A stretch of 64,000 nt of DNA from Azolla caroliniana (GCA_043228905.1 JBHGNT010000006.1:22382001-22446000), one strand, 5' to 3'. Shown: positions 23,420 through 34,714, numbered from the stretch's first letter. The notes: generated by a model not told the origin, from the letters alone. Program-made: numbers and translations.

Positions 23420-24384
23420 AAAATTTTAGCCGCTAACACCTCGTTCATGGCGTCCCAAATCCCTCTCATTGCCTTCGAAGGTGATACCCCTATGCAACCT
23501 GAGTTCCCGCAACATCATGAGTGGCCACCCCACTTCCAAATGGAGCAGCTCTTGTGAATCCTCTCCAACACTATGCTTCAAATCAGCTCTTGAAACTGAC
23601 CCCTGGGGTGTTGATGGAAGAGCCAACCCCCCACGTCCAAGCATTTGCCTCTTCCGCTTCGTAATTATGTACCACTCTCACCATCATCAATCACTCCACC
23701 CACACCGTCTTGTTCGACTCTGGTAGTAGGATCTCTTCCATTAGTGTCGCCTTAGTTCACTAGTTAGGCCTCACAACATCCGCCACTCCCTCCCTCCAAT
23801 TCTTTTTTGGCAATCACCAACATCTATATCACTCTCGCACGCAACCTCGTTGCATCGTCACCTTAGGCAAACTCACTTTCTCACACCACTTTTATGTCTT
23901 GCCCCACCAACTCTTCCCCCTCACATTAGGTTGTGATTGGTTCCTCAAGTGTCACACTATAATTGATCTCGTTGCCCACCAAGTTCTTGTCCCACGAGCT
24001 CCCATGATCCCCCTCCTATACGATAGCCCTCTTGTCCCCCACCTCATATATGTCTAGGTGACCCTCAATCCACGGGAGCGATTGATCTCTATCTGCCTAT
24101 AGCTCTCCTATCCCCCACCTCAGGCAAGTCTAGGTGGACCTTAGTCCACAGGAGCGATTGATCTCCATCCGCCAATTGCTAGCTTGTTTTCCATCACTAG
24201 CCCCATCCAACTATTATCTTATGTCCTCAATGTCGTTCCAACTCAACTAGATGTCCAACCTGTGTTTATGTCCCCATACCATCCTTGGGACCAATGGTCT
24301 CACCGAACGCCTCAACAAGACCCTCAAGCGGGAGGTTTCCGCACGAATCAACCCTTTTCGAGCACTCTATGGGCGTGACCCTCG
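23420..24384 (+). pseudogene. Element C gag start, protease and integrase relics
   Basis: Relics appear in order across frames. First is a Gag-like opening from the ATG near 23,448 (MASQIPLIAFEGD). Next is an aspartic protease segment with catalytic LFDSGS at about 23,711, then HHFYVLPHQLFPLTLGCDW, typical of gypsy protease. Last is an integrase tail, TNGLTERLNKTLK then FRALYGRDP, near 24,290-24,380. The RT and RNase H regions have been deleted between protease and integrase. Many stops; no function expected. Confidence 0.75.
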
Positions 24385-24781
24385 TGTTGAGAAGCAAGCT
24401 CAACAAAGCTATGTGATGCTTATTCAGAAATAAGCTATAGTAGTTATTAGCTAATTAGCTACAAGTGGAAATAAAGGTGAAACAAACTATTTAGTTATGC
24501 ACAGTTATTTAGCTACTGACAGCTAATTAGTTGCATATATAAGTCACTTATAACTTAGGTAAAAAGTAAGTAGTAAAGTGAGTAAGAGTGAGAGTAGAGA
24601 GAAGAACAGAAAAACAGAAAACTGATTAGGGCGAGTTGAGCTCTGCGTGTAATTGAATAGAAGCTTTTGGACTATGCAAAGGTAAGTCTCCTTCCCCTTC
24701 CCCTTTCTTTCTTGAGCACTAAATGATCCAACACATCACAATCTATTGTGCACACAGAAGAGCCATAGCGCCTTCGTAACA
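24385..24781 (+). repeat. 5' LTR of element A
   Basis: 397 bp, with TGTT/AACA inverted ends. AT-rich with repeated TTAGCTA words in U3. Confidence 0.93.
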
Positions 24782-24795
24782 TGGTATCAGAGCTA
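24782..24795 (+). promoter_or_regulatory. Primer-binding site of element A
   Basis: TGGTATCAGAGC follows the 5' LTR directly. It is complementary to the 3' end of plant initiator methionine tRNA, as is normal for copia elements. Confidence 0.93.
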
Positions 24796-24919
24796 AGTTG
24801 CTCATAAAGAAGATTAGAACAATACAGATCTGAGAAAGGTTGTTTCTCTGTTTGCTTATTTGAATCAGAGAGTTGTCTGTGAAGTTAATCATAAAAAAAA
24901 AGCCCTAATTGAAAGAGAG

Positions 24920-25549
24920 ATGGTTGCTGAAAATGCAAGCCAAATAGTCACAGAAAAGCTAGATAAAAACAATTTCCCGGCGTGGAAATTCAGAATGACA
25001 AATTTCCTGATGGGAAAAGGATACTGGGATTACATTGAAGGAGACCTAGAAGAGGCTCCAGAGATCCTTGAAGAAAATGCAATTGTTGCACATATTAAAG
25101 CATTTAAGGAATGGAATCAAGGGGCAAGAAAGGTATTGCATTGGCTCTCACTTAGCATCTCAAATTCGATGCTTGGACACATACAGGATGTTATGCTTCC
25201 AAAAGAAGCTTGGGACAATTTAGTAAAACTGTTTGCAGTGAACACAAAGGCTAGAAAGCTTCAGTTGAAGACTGAGCTAAATACCTTGGAAAAAGGTAAG
25301 ATGTCAGTGAATGAGTATGCTCTGAAAATAAAGAGCATATGTGAATCACTTGCTTCTATCAATGTGAAGGTAGAAGATGATGATAAGGTGGAAATATGCT
25401 TAAGAGGTTTAGGACCTCAATATAAAAGCTTCAGAACATCTATTCTCGCAAGGGATAGTGTCTCAAGTTTTCCAGATCTGGTTTCAATGCTTGTAGTGGA
25501 AGAAAGAAATCAGATGGATGATGTAAACAAAGGAAACTCTGAGACTTAG
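24920..25549 (+). pseudogene. Element A Gag (capsid region)
   Basis: Copia Gag/UBN2-type domain: FPAWKFRMTNFLMGKGYWDY near the start, then EAWDNLVKLFAVNTKARKLQ, LNTLEKGKMSVNEYALKIKS and a C-terminal LVSMLVVEERNQ. The ATG at 24,920 (MVAENASQ) fits the family better than the upstream 24,860 start. A TAG at 25,547 ends the frame before the zinc knuckle. The knuckle itself follows at about 25,735 with an internal TAG (C-stop-Y-C..GH....C), so the capsid frame and nucleocapsid are disconnected. Confidence 0.85.
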
Positions 25550-25734
25550 GGGCAAGCCCTCTACAATAGTGCTGGAAGAGGCTAAGGAAGAGGCCATGGA
25601 AGATTTGGTTTAGCTAGAACCAACAACAATTATCAAGGAAGAGGACAACAGGCTGTAAGTGGAAGAAACAACATCAGAGGCAGGGGGAGCAATTGAGGTA
25701 GAGGTAAGCAAACTTATTTGAATGATGATGGTTG

Positions 25735-26235
25735 TTAGTATTGTGAAAAACTAGGCCATACACAGGTTGAATGCTATAAAAAGCAAAATGATGAAAAAAG
25801 AGGGAAGAGATAGCAAAATAATTATGCCTCAACTAGTGAAGACTGTGATAAAGATGGTGCATTTGTGGTGCAACATGAAACAACAACAATGGTTGAATGT
25901 TCACAGAGATGTAATGAAGAGTTTATGTGGTATGTAGATTCTAGGGCATCTAATCATATGACATGACATGCAAATTGGTTTGAAAGTCTAAGAGAACCAG
26001 AGATTCCTGGTTATGTACAAACAAGTGATAATACTACTCACCAAATAGAGCATGTTGGAGATATCCCATTGTGGGAAGAAAATGGAAAAACAAAATATAT
26101 GTTGAATGTTATGCATGTACCAAACAAAAAATCTAATTTCTGTTGGACAGACAGTGGAGCAAGGAATGCAAGTTAAGTTTAATCAAAGTGGATGCTTTAT
26201 AGAGAAATATTACGAAAGGAAAACGTCAAGGAAGA
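25735..26235 (+). pseudogene. Element A zinc knuckle and protease relic
   Basis: The CCHC knuckle CEKLGHTQVEC is interrupted by a stop at its start. The protease follows near 25,930 as WYVDSRASNHMT, where the catalytic Asp-Ser-Gly has become Asp-Ser-Arg and a TGA follows immediately. Both changes should abolish the protease. Confidence 0.8.
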
Positions 26236-27045
26236 ATGTTTGTGTTAGATGTGGATATGCCTAAAAAGATTACAACCATGTTTGCAAAAGGAATGAGTGT
26301 GATCTCATATGTGGAAATGTGGCATAAAAGAATCGGTCACATAAGTATGCAAACATTGAAAAATATGTTGAGGAAAAAAGCAGTGGCTGAACTGCCTAAG
26401 TTAAAAGACTGTGAGATGAGCAAAATATGTGAAGCATGTCAATATAGAAAGCAAAACAAGTTGCCTTTCCCTCATGAAAGACATGAAAGCAAAAATTTGT
26501 TTGATTTGGTACATAAAAATGTATGGGGACCAACAAAAAATGCATCAATTAGTGGATGTAAGTTTTATGTAACTTTTATTGATGATTGTTCAAGGAAAAC
26601 ATGGGTTTACTTCATGAAAGAAAAAAGTGAAGTATTTGATTGCTTTCGTAAGTTTAAATGTATGGTGGAAAAGCAAGCTGGAACTAGAATAAAATGCTTA
26701 AGATCTGATGGAGGAGAAGAGTACTTCTCAAATGAATTTTCTGATTTTCTATGCAATCAAGGGATAAGGAGACAATTCACATGTAGATATACTCCACAAC
26801 AAAATGGAGTTGCCAAGAGAAAAAACAGAACTCTGGTGAACATAGCAAGAGCCATGATGACTGAAAAAAATATATCATTGTACTATTGGGCAGAAGCTGT
26901 AAACACGGCAAACTACATTCTAAATAGGTGTATAACCTTTGGAGTACATGAGGTAACTCCTGAAGAATGTTTCTATGGAAGGAAACTTAGCTTAGGACAC
27001 TTGAAAGTGTTTGGATGCCTTATGTTCATGTACCTGTTGAAGTAA
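26236..27045 (+). pseudogene. Element A integrase, catalytic residues lost
   Basis: A copia integrase of 269 codons. The zinc-binding region has WHKRIGH and CEACQYRK. The core includes LRSDGGEEYFS and PQQNGVA. The first catalytic Asp (usually HSDV) is Asn in HKNVWGP, and the catalytic Glu (usually NGVAERKNRT) is Lys in NGVAKRKNRT. Two of the three DDE residues are therefore replaced. The C-terminal part continues in another frame from about 27,015. Confidence 0.85.
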
Positions 27046-27704
27046 GAAGTAAGCTTGATCCAAAAGCTGAAAAATGTGTTCTTGTTGGATATTCAGAGGA
27101 GCAAAAAGGGTATAGATGCTATAACCCTTTGACAAAAAAGATTGTGGTAAGTTGGGATGTAATTTTTGATGAGTTGGGCAGTTGGTACAGCCCAAAACAA
27201 AATGTAGAAACTGATGAAGACAATGAAAATGAAGACAGAGATAAATCTAAAAATGTTAGAGATTGCCATGGAGATGGAAACAATGTTGGACAACAAAGTT
27301 CCACATCAATGGAATGTACTGGACCATCTGAAAGCTCAGGTAGTAAATTTGAATCTAATGCATAGAGTGGAAAAAATGCAAGACACAAAAAATATGATGA
27401 TATAAAGGGAAAATAGAAGATGCTAGAATATGAAATGCTTGATGATGGGTTTAGAAACATGGAAGATGTAGACTCAGATACATCATTGGATGATGAGCTT
27501 GGTATATGGGCCATGAAAATCCCTAGTATGGAAAAAGCAATGAAAGATGCAAATCAGAAACTGAGAAGATCAGATAGAGAGAAAAAGATTGTTGAAAGAT
27601 TTGGCTATGACACATATGTGGCTATGCATTATGCATACATGTCTAAAGTGGTACAAATCCCTGATCCAAACAACTTTGATGAAGCAAAAGCTGAGAAAAA
27701 ATGA
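27015..27704 (+). pseudogene. Element A integrase tail and linker to RT
   Basis: Overlaps the previous frame, which marks a frameshift near 27,020-27,040. It encodes the copia GKCVLVGYSEEQKGYRCYNP-like segment (here EKCVLVGY...) followed by an acidic, poorly conserved linker with stops at 27,363 and 27,415. The RT lead-in RRSDREKKIVERFGYDTY follows. Confidence 0.75.
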
Positions 27705-28681
27705 GTGAATGCAATGCAAGAAGAAATAGATGCATTGGCTGAAAACATAACATGGGATTTGGTAAAGTTACCGAAAGAAAAAAATGTTGTAGGTTGCAAA
27801 TGGGTCTATAAAACAAAGCATGATTCCAATGGGAATGTAATTAGACATAAAGCAAGACTTGTGGCAAAGGGATATGCCCAGATGCAAGAAATTGACTATG
27901 ATGAAACATTTGCACTGGTTGCAAAGATGGCAACATTGAGAACACTACTTGCTGTGAGTGTAGCCAAAAGATGGGTTCTGCACCATATGGATGTAAAAAA
28001 TGTTTTTTACATGGTAACTTAGAAGAAGAAGTGTATATGTGTCAACCACCAGGTTTTGAAGATAAGAAGCATCAAGAATATGTATGCAGGCTTAAAAAGG
28101 CTCTCTATGGATTGAAACGAGCATCAAGGGCATGGCATAAAGAACTTTCAAAATCTCTGAAAAAATTTGCTTTCAAAATGTCAAAGGCTGATCCATCATT
28201 GTATGTAAAAAGGATAAATGATTGCATTGTTTTTATTTTGATTTATGTTGATGATTTAATCATTGGAGGTGATTCCATGGATGAAATAAGAAAGCTGAAA
28301 AAAACTCTGGAAATGCAATTTCATATGAAAGATTTGAGAGAGCTGAGATACTTTCTTGGCATTGAGATGATCAGATATGAAAGTGGTATATACATGTTGC
28401 AAAAACAGTATGCAACAACTATGTTGAAGAAGTATGGAATGCTTGGATGCAAACCTATTGGTGTACCACTAGGTAAGAACTGCAAATTGAGGGTTGATCT
28501 GGGAGCCAAAATAGAAGATGTAAACATGTACATGTCTATGGTGGGCAGCCTCATATATTTGACTATAACAAGACTTGATCTGAGTTATGATGTTGGACTA
28601 GTTAGCCAGTTTATGCAACAACCCACAAAGCCACACTTGGACTGCATTAGAAGAATCTTGAGGTATGTAAAAACTACCTAG
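27705..28681 (+). pseudogene. Element A reverse transcriptase
   Basis: Copia RT in two overlapping frames (27,705-28,022 and 27,971-28,681). It has WDLVKLPKEKNVVGCKWVYK, HKARLVAKGYAQ and LYGLKRASRAWH. The catalytic motif YVDDL (FILIYVDDLIIGG) is intact. The frame change near 28,000 and a TGA at 27,702 break the polyprotein. Confidence 0.87.
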
Positions 28682-28690
28682 AACTATGGA

Positions 28691-29245
28691 TTGTTTTACA
28701 GGGCTGATTTGGACATAAAGCTGGAAGGATATACAAATGTTGATTGGGCTGGAAGCCAAACTGACAGAAGATCCATAAGCGGATATATGTTTACATTGGG
28801 AAGTGCAACCATTTCATGGAGTAGCAAGAAACAAGCTACAGTTGCACTATCAAGTACTGAAGCTAAATATAGAGGAGCTGCAATAGCCACCTGTGAAGAG
28901 GTATGGATCAAAAGATTGCTTTCTGATTTGGGAGAATATATAGATGGTGTTGTCACAATTTGGTGTGACAATATGAGCAACATTCAACTGGCAAAAAACC
29001 CAGTGTTCCATGCAAGAACAAAGCACATTGAAGTGCATTATCACTTTGTTAGAGAAAAAGTGATTGATGGAGAAGTGGATATGCTGTATGTAAGTACAAA
29101 TCAGCAAGTTGCTGATATTCTTACGAAGGGATTGAGCATGGAAAAACATACACAGTTTAGAGACATGATGGGAGTTATAACCATCAGCATGGTAGCTGAA
29201 AAACATGAAGAAAAGAAGATTGAAGATGATCCCAAGAAAGGATAA
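28691..29245 (+). pseudogene. Element A RNase H
   Basis: Copia RNase H: YTNVDWAGSQTDRRSISGYM, SSTEAKYRGAA, WCDNMSNIQLAKNPVFHART, HIEVHYHFVREKV and a C-terminal QVADILTKGLS. The first catalytic Asp is preserved in NVDWAG. It is separated from the RT frame by a stop at 28,679. The polypurine tract GAGCTTGAGGGGGAG ends at 29,263, next to the 3' LTR. Confidence 0.87.
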
Positions 29246-29263
29246 GTTGAGCTTGAGGGGGAG

Positions 29264-29362
29264 TGTTGAGAAGCAATCTCAACAAAGCTATGTGATGCTT
29301 ATTAAAAAATAAGCTATAGTAGCTATTAGTTAATTAGCTACTAGTGGACATAAAGGTGAAAC
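29264..29362 (+). repeat. 3' LTR of element A, left part
   Basis: The first 99 bp of the 3' LTR, split by element B after GTGAAAC. It resumes at 34,907. Confidence 0.93.
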
Positions 29363-29450
29363 TGTTGGAGACAAGGTCGTCTATGCGGAAGATCAAGAAG
29401 CATTCGATTCTGTTCTGTACCTGCGTATGACAGATTTTAGGTCGTTGCAC

Positions 29451-29489
<39 letters not shown>

Positions 29490-29675
29490 CACAAAACGAC
29501 TCTTTCTATTCCATAAAGCAATAATACAACCCAACCTTACAAAAAGGTTACAAGGTCACTATATATAGTGACAGACTTAGGGCATCTACCATTTATGCTA
29601 ATTACACAAATGGCCCAAACTTGATCTATACAAAGGGATAGTGTGAATACGTCCATTATACACTTGTATTCGACA
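29363..29675 (-). repeat. 3' LTR of element B
   Basis: 313 bp, left-hand copy. TGTTGGAGACAAGG..ATTCGACA as read on the plus strand. It contains the GA microsatellite at 29,455-29,488. Confidence 0.95.
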
Positions 29676-29868
29676 CTCCCCTGTAATGGGCGTATACATG
29701 GGTTATCTAAGATTACAGGCATAAACCTAGGTTCTCGGACATATCAGTTTTGTTCGAGTCGGCAGGGTCCGAAGGCAGAAGACCGAACTGGTCGGGTCGG
29801 AAGAGTTGAAGCCGATCATTAAGGAACTGATGTCGGTTGTCGGAAACCATCCTGCGATGTGTCCGGCT

Positions 29869-30906
29869 CTAACCGGACTGGTTTGTCGTTACGCCCATCT
29901 GATGCCGAAGGGACCGAAAGCGGTCTGCCGAAAGACACTTGGTCATTCCATCTGCGACATTGTCGGTTGTGGATATTTTCTCTAGACCGATTTTCCCTGA
30001 AATGACGCAGTCCCGAACGAAGTGATATCGAACGTCGATATGTTTGCAGGCGTTGTGGTGAACCGGATTTTTCGACAAGGCAACAACACCTTGACTGTCG
30101 CTATAGACAACTGGGGCCGAGTCATGGTCGACTTGTCGAAACGTGTGCGCCAGCCGGCCGAGCCACAAAGCTTCTTTTGCAGCGTCGGACGCAGCTACAT
30201 ATTCTGCTTCGGTCGTTGAGGTCGCTGTGCACTCCTGAAGTTTCGACTTCCACGAAATTGCTCCATTGCCGAATTTGAAGCAGTATCCAGTTGTTGATTT
30301 CCGACTGTCTATACAGCCGGCGAAGTCCGAGTCGGTGTAACCGACTACGCCTATAGTTGAGTTCGGACCGAAAAGAATGTCGTGGTCTTTTGTGCCAGCC
30401 AAATATTTGAACACATGCTTGACTGCGTTCCAATGCGATCGGCCAGGATTGTGCATAAATCTGCTAACGACTCCTACGGCATGAGAAATATCAGGCCGTG
30501 TCGCGACCATCAGGTACATAAGGGAGCCGACTGCCGGTGCATACGGTACCGACTTCATATCTTCCCCCTCCGGACCGGATGTCGGGCAGTCTCGCTGAGA
30601 GAGCCGAAGATTCATGGGGAGCGGGGTTGAAGCAGATTTGGCTGATTGCATGTTGAAGCGTTCCAAGACACGTCCGATATAGTCGGTCTGAGACAAAAAA
30701 AGATGTCGTTGATCGCGATGCCGACTAATCTTCATGCCAAGTATGTGTCGTGCCGGACCGAGGTCCTTCATGGCAAACTTCAACCGCAGTTGCCGAATGA
30801 GATCGGCAAGTTCGCCCGCGTGGCGTCCAGAAATTAGCATGTCGTCCACGTAAATGATGAGGAAGATGGGGGTGATCCATCTTGAGCTGTGTTGGTAAAA
30901 AAACAA
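29869..30906 (-). CDS. Element B RT C-terminal half and RNase H
   Basis: 345 codons after a frameshift. RT catalytic motif YVDDM (LIIYVDDMLISGRHAGEL), then ARHILGMKI and the thumb region with TRPDISHAVGVVSRFM. RNase H has GYTDSDFAGCIDSRKSTTGY, TEAEYVAASDAAKEALWL, YSDSQGVVALSKNPVHH, YHFVRDCV and DGMTKCLS. It ends at 29,869, some 190 bp before the LTR. The reading frame meets the upstream RT frame at a run of Cs near 30,870, where one extra base shifts phase. Confidence 0.92.
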   Translation of the reverse strand: MFFYQHSSRWITPIFLIIYVDDMLISGRHAGELADLIRQLRLKFAMKDLGPARHILGMKISRHRDQRHLFLSQTDYIGRVLERFNMQSAKSASTPLPMNLRLSQRDCPTSGPEGEDMKSVPYAPAVGSLMYLMVATRPDISHAVGVVSRFMHNPGRSHWNAVKHVFKYLAGTKDHDILFGPNSTIGVVGYTDSDFAGCIDSRKSTTGYCFKFGNGAISWKSKLQECTATSTTEAEYVAASDAAKEALWLGRLAHTFRQVDHDSAPVVYSDSQGVVALSKNPVHHNACKHIDVRYHFVRDCVISGKIGLEKISTTDNVADGMTKCLSADRFRSLRHQMGVTTNQSG

Positions 30907-31670
30907 TGGTCCTCATCGCTTTTTGAGAAGCCGATCGATTGGATGAAGTCGTCGAACTTCTTGTACCATTGTCGCGGTGCCTGTTTGAGGCCGTATAGAC
31001 TCTTCCTGAGTCGGCAGACTAGATGTTCTTGGCCAGTTGCCACGAAGCCTTTTGGCTGCTCCATATAAATTTCCTCTTCAAGATCACCATGGAGGAATGC
31101 TGTTTTGACATCTAGCTGAATCAGCTCCAAGTTGTCGGCTGCCACTACGCCGAGTAGAAAACGAAGGGTTGTCATTTTCACCACTGGTGAAAAAATCTCG
31201 TCGAAGTCGACGCCATATTCTTGTCGGAAGCCCTTCGCAACTAATCTGGCCTTGTACTTTGGGGTGGTCGAATCAGACGTCTCTTTTAGTCGATAAACCC
31301 ACTTGCAAGGAAGAGCACGTCGGTTCCTAGGTAATTCGACCAGATCCCAAGTCTTGTTTGCCCGAATGGAGTGCATTTCCGACTCCATCGCCAGATGCCA
31401 GGTGGCGGAATCGACAGATGTCGATGCTTCTTCGTAAGACGTCGGTTCGCCGGCGTCGGTGAAGAAAATTCCAGGAGAATACCTCTCCGGAGGTTGCGAC
31501 AGTCTCTCGGATCGTCGAGGTATGATTGGACTGGTCGCATCGGGTATCGAGGTCAGATGGTCCGAAAGCTGCTGTGCCGAGTCAGAGTTGTCCGAATCGG
31601 TAGTGTAAGGTTCAACTACCCGTGAAGCTGACCGTGTGTTAAGAGCGGGGCCTTCTTGAAGGGTCGGCAC
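30834..31670 (-). CDS. Element B RT N-terminal half
   Basis: Continues in the same frame as the Gag-integrase frame after a TGA at 31,689-31,691. It holds the copia RT lead-in (TWDLVELPRNRRALPCKWVY, YKARLVAKGFRQEYGVDFDE, VKTAFLHGDLEEEIYMEQPK, LYGLKQAPRQWY). There is no biological start here. It is the second segment of one polyprotein. The frame is lost at about 30,870, just before the YVDD motif. Confidence 0.9.
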   Translation of the reverse strand: MPTLQEGPALNTRSASRVVEPYTTDSDNSDSAQQLSDHLTSIPDATSPIIPRRSERLSQPPERYSPGIFFTDAGEPTSYEEASTSVDSATWHLAMESEMHSIRANKTWDLVELPRNRRALPCKWVYRLKETSDSTTPKYKARLVAKGFRQEYGVDFDEIFSPVVKMTTLRFLLGVVAADNLELIQLDVKTAFLHGDLEEEIYMEQPKGFVATGQEHLVCRLRKSLYGLKQAPRQWYKKFDDFIQSIGFSKSDEDHCFFTNTAQDGSPPSSSSFTWTTC

Positions 31671-31688
31671 ATCGGAAAATGTTACCCT

Positions 31689-33896
31689 TCAGACTTCGAT
31701 CGGTGTTTTGACTGATGGATTCATAGCCGACTCGTTGAACACAACGTCCGAACTTCGGACGATTTGTCTGCGTTCGGGATCCCAGAGTCGGTATCCCATT
31801 TCGCCGTCGGATCCATATCCAAGGAAAATGCATTTCCTGGACCGAGGTGCAAGTTTTCGGCGATCATCTTTCGGAATAAGGGCGTACGCCTCGCATCCGA
31901 AGATCCTCAGCTTGTCGTAATTCGGCTTACTGCCGATCCATAGTTCCTGAGGAATTTGAAGTCCTAGAGGTCTGCTTGGCGACATATTGATTATTTGTAC
32001 TGCCGTGAGTAGAGCCTCTGCCCAGAAGCCATCTGACAGTCCGGAGTGTTGGAGCATGGAAACTATCCGTTCTTGGATTGTCCGATTCATGCGTTCGGCA
32101 ATCCCGTTTTGCTCCGGACTGTGTGGTGCCGTAAATTCACGTCGGATGCCGCGTTGTCGGCAGAATTTGACGAATTCTTCTGATTTGAACTCTCCCCCAT
32201 TGTCGGTCCGAAAGCATTTCAGTTTTCGGTCGGTTTGATTTTCTACCATAGCGAGCCAATCGGAGAAGATCGAGAAGACACGATCTTTGGTGCGAATTGG
32301 ATAAGCCCACACCTTTCGAGTCGAATCGTCAATAAAACTGACGAAGTAAGAGGCACCGCCAAGAGACTGATGCGGCATTGGGCCACAGACGTCCGAGTGG
32401 ACCAAATCGAGAGGTCTCGTTTCTCTTGGTGTTGATGTCGGGTGTGATGCGGCTGCTTGTTTGCCATATTGGCAATGCTCGCAGAATTGATGGTCGGAGA
32501 AGGAGAGTTTAGGGATGTATCCGGCTCTAGATAGATGCGTAATGCCGGCCTTGTTGAGGTGTCCTAATCTTCTGTGCCATAGTGATGACACAGGAATATC
32601 CACCAAAAACAGGTTACCCTCTCTGAGCGTAACATGTAACGGATACAGTGAGTGTATCTTGGGTCCTCTAGCAAGCAGGAGGTTCCCCCTGTGGAGTGTC
32701 CACCCTCCCGAAGAAAAACCGGCACGAATGCCGTCTTCATCTAGTTGTCCGACTGAGATCAATGGCCTTGAGAGCTCGGGTACATGTCGGACATTGTGAA
32801 GTACAAGTGTAGAGCCACCTACAAGGTTGAGCTCTACTGTGCCGATTCCAATGATGTCACAGTGTTGCGAGTTACCGACTCGAACTGAGTCGGAGTGACG
32901 GATCGTATATTGCCGAAATTGGGATCGATGAGGAGTCACGTGAAATGACGCGCCCGAATCTAAGAGCCATGTGCTCGATTCTTCAGTCGTGAGCAAAACT
33001 TCTGATCCGACTGGATTTTCGATTGATAGTATATTCGGGTCGTTTGGTAGTACATCAGCTGAGAAGCTGACGTAATTGATCTCCTCATGCCGGCGACTCT
33101 TCTTGTCTGATCTCTGAGACTTGTCGTTCTTGTTCTTGAGTGCGCGGCAGTCGGCTTTGATGTGTCCGGGTTTCTTGCAATAGTTGCAGATTCGATTATC
33201 CCGTGACTGGCTCCGTCTTCGCTGATTGTTCGGCGGCCGTGAGGAATCTCTTCCTCGTATGTTCGATCGGTCTGTCGAACCTTGTACTACGTAAGCATCG
33301 TCTGTTGAGTCTTTGGCGAAAGACTTTCTCCGAGCTGCTTCGGTCAGGATTGCGCTCGTGACTTCGGAGTATTTAACAGCCGTGGTTGACACGTTGCACA
33401 CGGTTGTGACGAAAGTTTCCCATGATGAGGGAAGGCTGTTCATGAGTATCATTGCTCTGAGTTCATCCTCGATTGCCGTCCCCTGTGACGAGATTTGGGA
33501 GCTTATGCTTTCGTACTCATTGAGATGTGCTTGAACCGAATCGGATTCTTTCATCCGCAAGTTGTAGAGGCGCCGGATCAGAAACATCTTCGTTGCAGCG
33601 ACCTTCTTTTCGTAGGTGTCCGACAGTGTTTTCCACAGTTCGAATGTTGTCGTACACGATTGCACCGTAAAGTATACCGATTCCGATAGGTGCATCCGAA
33701 TCGTGGCGCGGACGATTCTGTCCAGCTTCTGCCACTCAATTGGTTTGTATCCTTCTGGAGGTTCTTCATTTTCGATGGGATCGATTTGCCCCTTGACTAT
33801 GAGATAGTCCTGCATTTGCTCCTTCCAGAAGTTGAAGTTCAATCCATCGAACTTTCGTAGACTCATTTCTGACGAGCCGGATGTTGATGCCATCAA
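31689..33896 (-). CDS. Element B Gag-protease-integrase
   Basis: 735 codons from ATG 33,896. Gag is at about 1-200 (FDGLNFNFWKEQMQDYLIVK, TYEKKVAATKMFLIRRLYNL). The zinc knuckle is CNYCKKPGHIKADC. The protease WLLDSGASFHVTP is intact. Pre-integrase has WHRRLGHL and CEHCQYGK. The integrase core has all three acidic residues: HSDVCGPM, FRTDNGGEF and NGIAERMNRT. The C-terminal CIFLGYG segment is followed after about 40 residues by an in-frame TGA, consistent with CGA to TGA. Apart from that stop this part looks functional. Confidence 0.95.
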   Translation of the reverse strand: MMASTSGSSEMSLRKFDGLNFNFWKEQMQDYLIVKGQIDPIENEEPPEGYKPIEWQKLDRIVRATIRMHLSESVYFTVQSCTTTFELWKTLSDTYEKKVAATKMFLIRRLYNLRMKESDSVQAHLNEYESISSQISSQGTAIEDELRAMILMNSLPSSWETFVTTVCNVSTTAVKYSEVTSAILTEAARRKSFAKDSTDDAYVVQGSTDRSNIRGRDSSRPPNNQRRRSQSRDNRICNYCKKPGHIKADCRALKNKNDKSQRSDKKSRRHEEINYVSFSADVLPNDPNILSIENPVGSEVLLTTEESSTWLLDSGASFHVTPHRSQFRQYTIRHSDSVRVGNSQHCDIIGIGTVELNLVGGSTLVLHNVRHVPELSRPLISVGQLDEDGIRAGFSSGGWTLHRGNLLLARGPKIHSLYPLHVTLREGNLFLVDIPVSSLWHRRLGHLNKAGITHLSRAGYIPKLSFSDHQFCEHCQYGKQAAASHPTSTPRETRPLDLVHSDVCGPMPHQSLGGASYFVSFIDDSTRKVWAYPIRTKDRVFSIFSDWLAMVENQTDRKLKCFRTDNGGEFKSEEFVKFCRQRGIRREFTAPHSPEQNGIAERMNRTIQERIVSMLQHSGLSDGFWAEALLTAVQIINMSPSRPLGLQIPQELWIGSKPNYDKLRIFGCEAYALIPKDDRRKLAPRSRKCIFLGYGSDGEMGYRLWDPERRQIVRSSDVVFNESAMNPSVKTPIEV

Positions 33897-34580
33897 ATTT
33901 GGTTTCGGTTGACGAAGCTCGGTTCGGAGTTGACTACGAACCTTGTTGGAGTGCAGCCGGTTGGCTCACCCGGTATCGTTCTAGTCGGATTTGAACCCGA
34001 GTCGGTTCGGCTTCGGATATATGTATTGTTGAACTTGCTCGAATTGACTCCGGTAACTTGAGGGACAGAACCGACTGGTCTTCCCGAATGTTGCCGAGTC
34101 GGAGTGAGCCCGGTTCGCTTCCGAATATATATGCCAAATACCGATTATTGAATCCGATTGTCTGGACCGATTCTGCTTCGGGTGACTGCAGCGACGAGAG
34201 AGACGGATCCAACTGATCCTCTCGAATGTCGATCAGCCGGATGAAGCACGAATTGGGGTTGTTGTCTTGAGACCGATCTGCACCGAGTGGTTACAATGAG
34301 CGGCGAGCAGCGTTTGATGACCTCTTCGGATGCCGTTTAACCGAGTGGAGCACGATCGTGTCAATGTTGCACAAGGGGATTTCACCTCGAGCGGTTACGA
34401 TCACAAGAAACAGAGTACAACCGGCTGGCTTACTCCAAGCGAAGATGATCTAACGCGATGAGATGCAAGCCTCGTTTTTTTCTTCTTCTTCTCTCTTCTT
34501 CGAATGACGCAGGAAACCGAATGCTGTGCAGGCTGAGACGACGTCCGACAGCGGATTGAAGGACCGAATACTGTGCAGGC
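33897..34580 (-). other. Untranslated leader of element B
   Basis: About 680 bp between the primer-binding site and the gag ATG. Several CGG/TCGG-rich words recur (GAGTCGGTTCGG, CGGTTCG). No long frame on the element's strand. Confidence 0.6.
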
Positions 34581-34590
34581 TCTGATACCA
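34581..34590 (-). promoter_or_regulatory. Primer-binding site of element B
   Basis: TCTGATACCA on the plus strand is the reverse complement of TGGTATCAGA. It lies two bases inside the 5' LTR and is complementary to initiator methionine tRNA. Confidence 0.92.
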
Positions 34591-34592
34591 GA

Positions 34593-34680
34593 TGTTGGAG
34601 ACAAGGTCGTCTATGCGGAAGATCAAGAAGCATTCGATTCTGTTCTGTACCTGCGTATGACAGATTTTAGGTCGTTGCAC

Positions 34681-34714
<34 letters not shown>

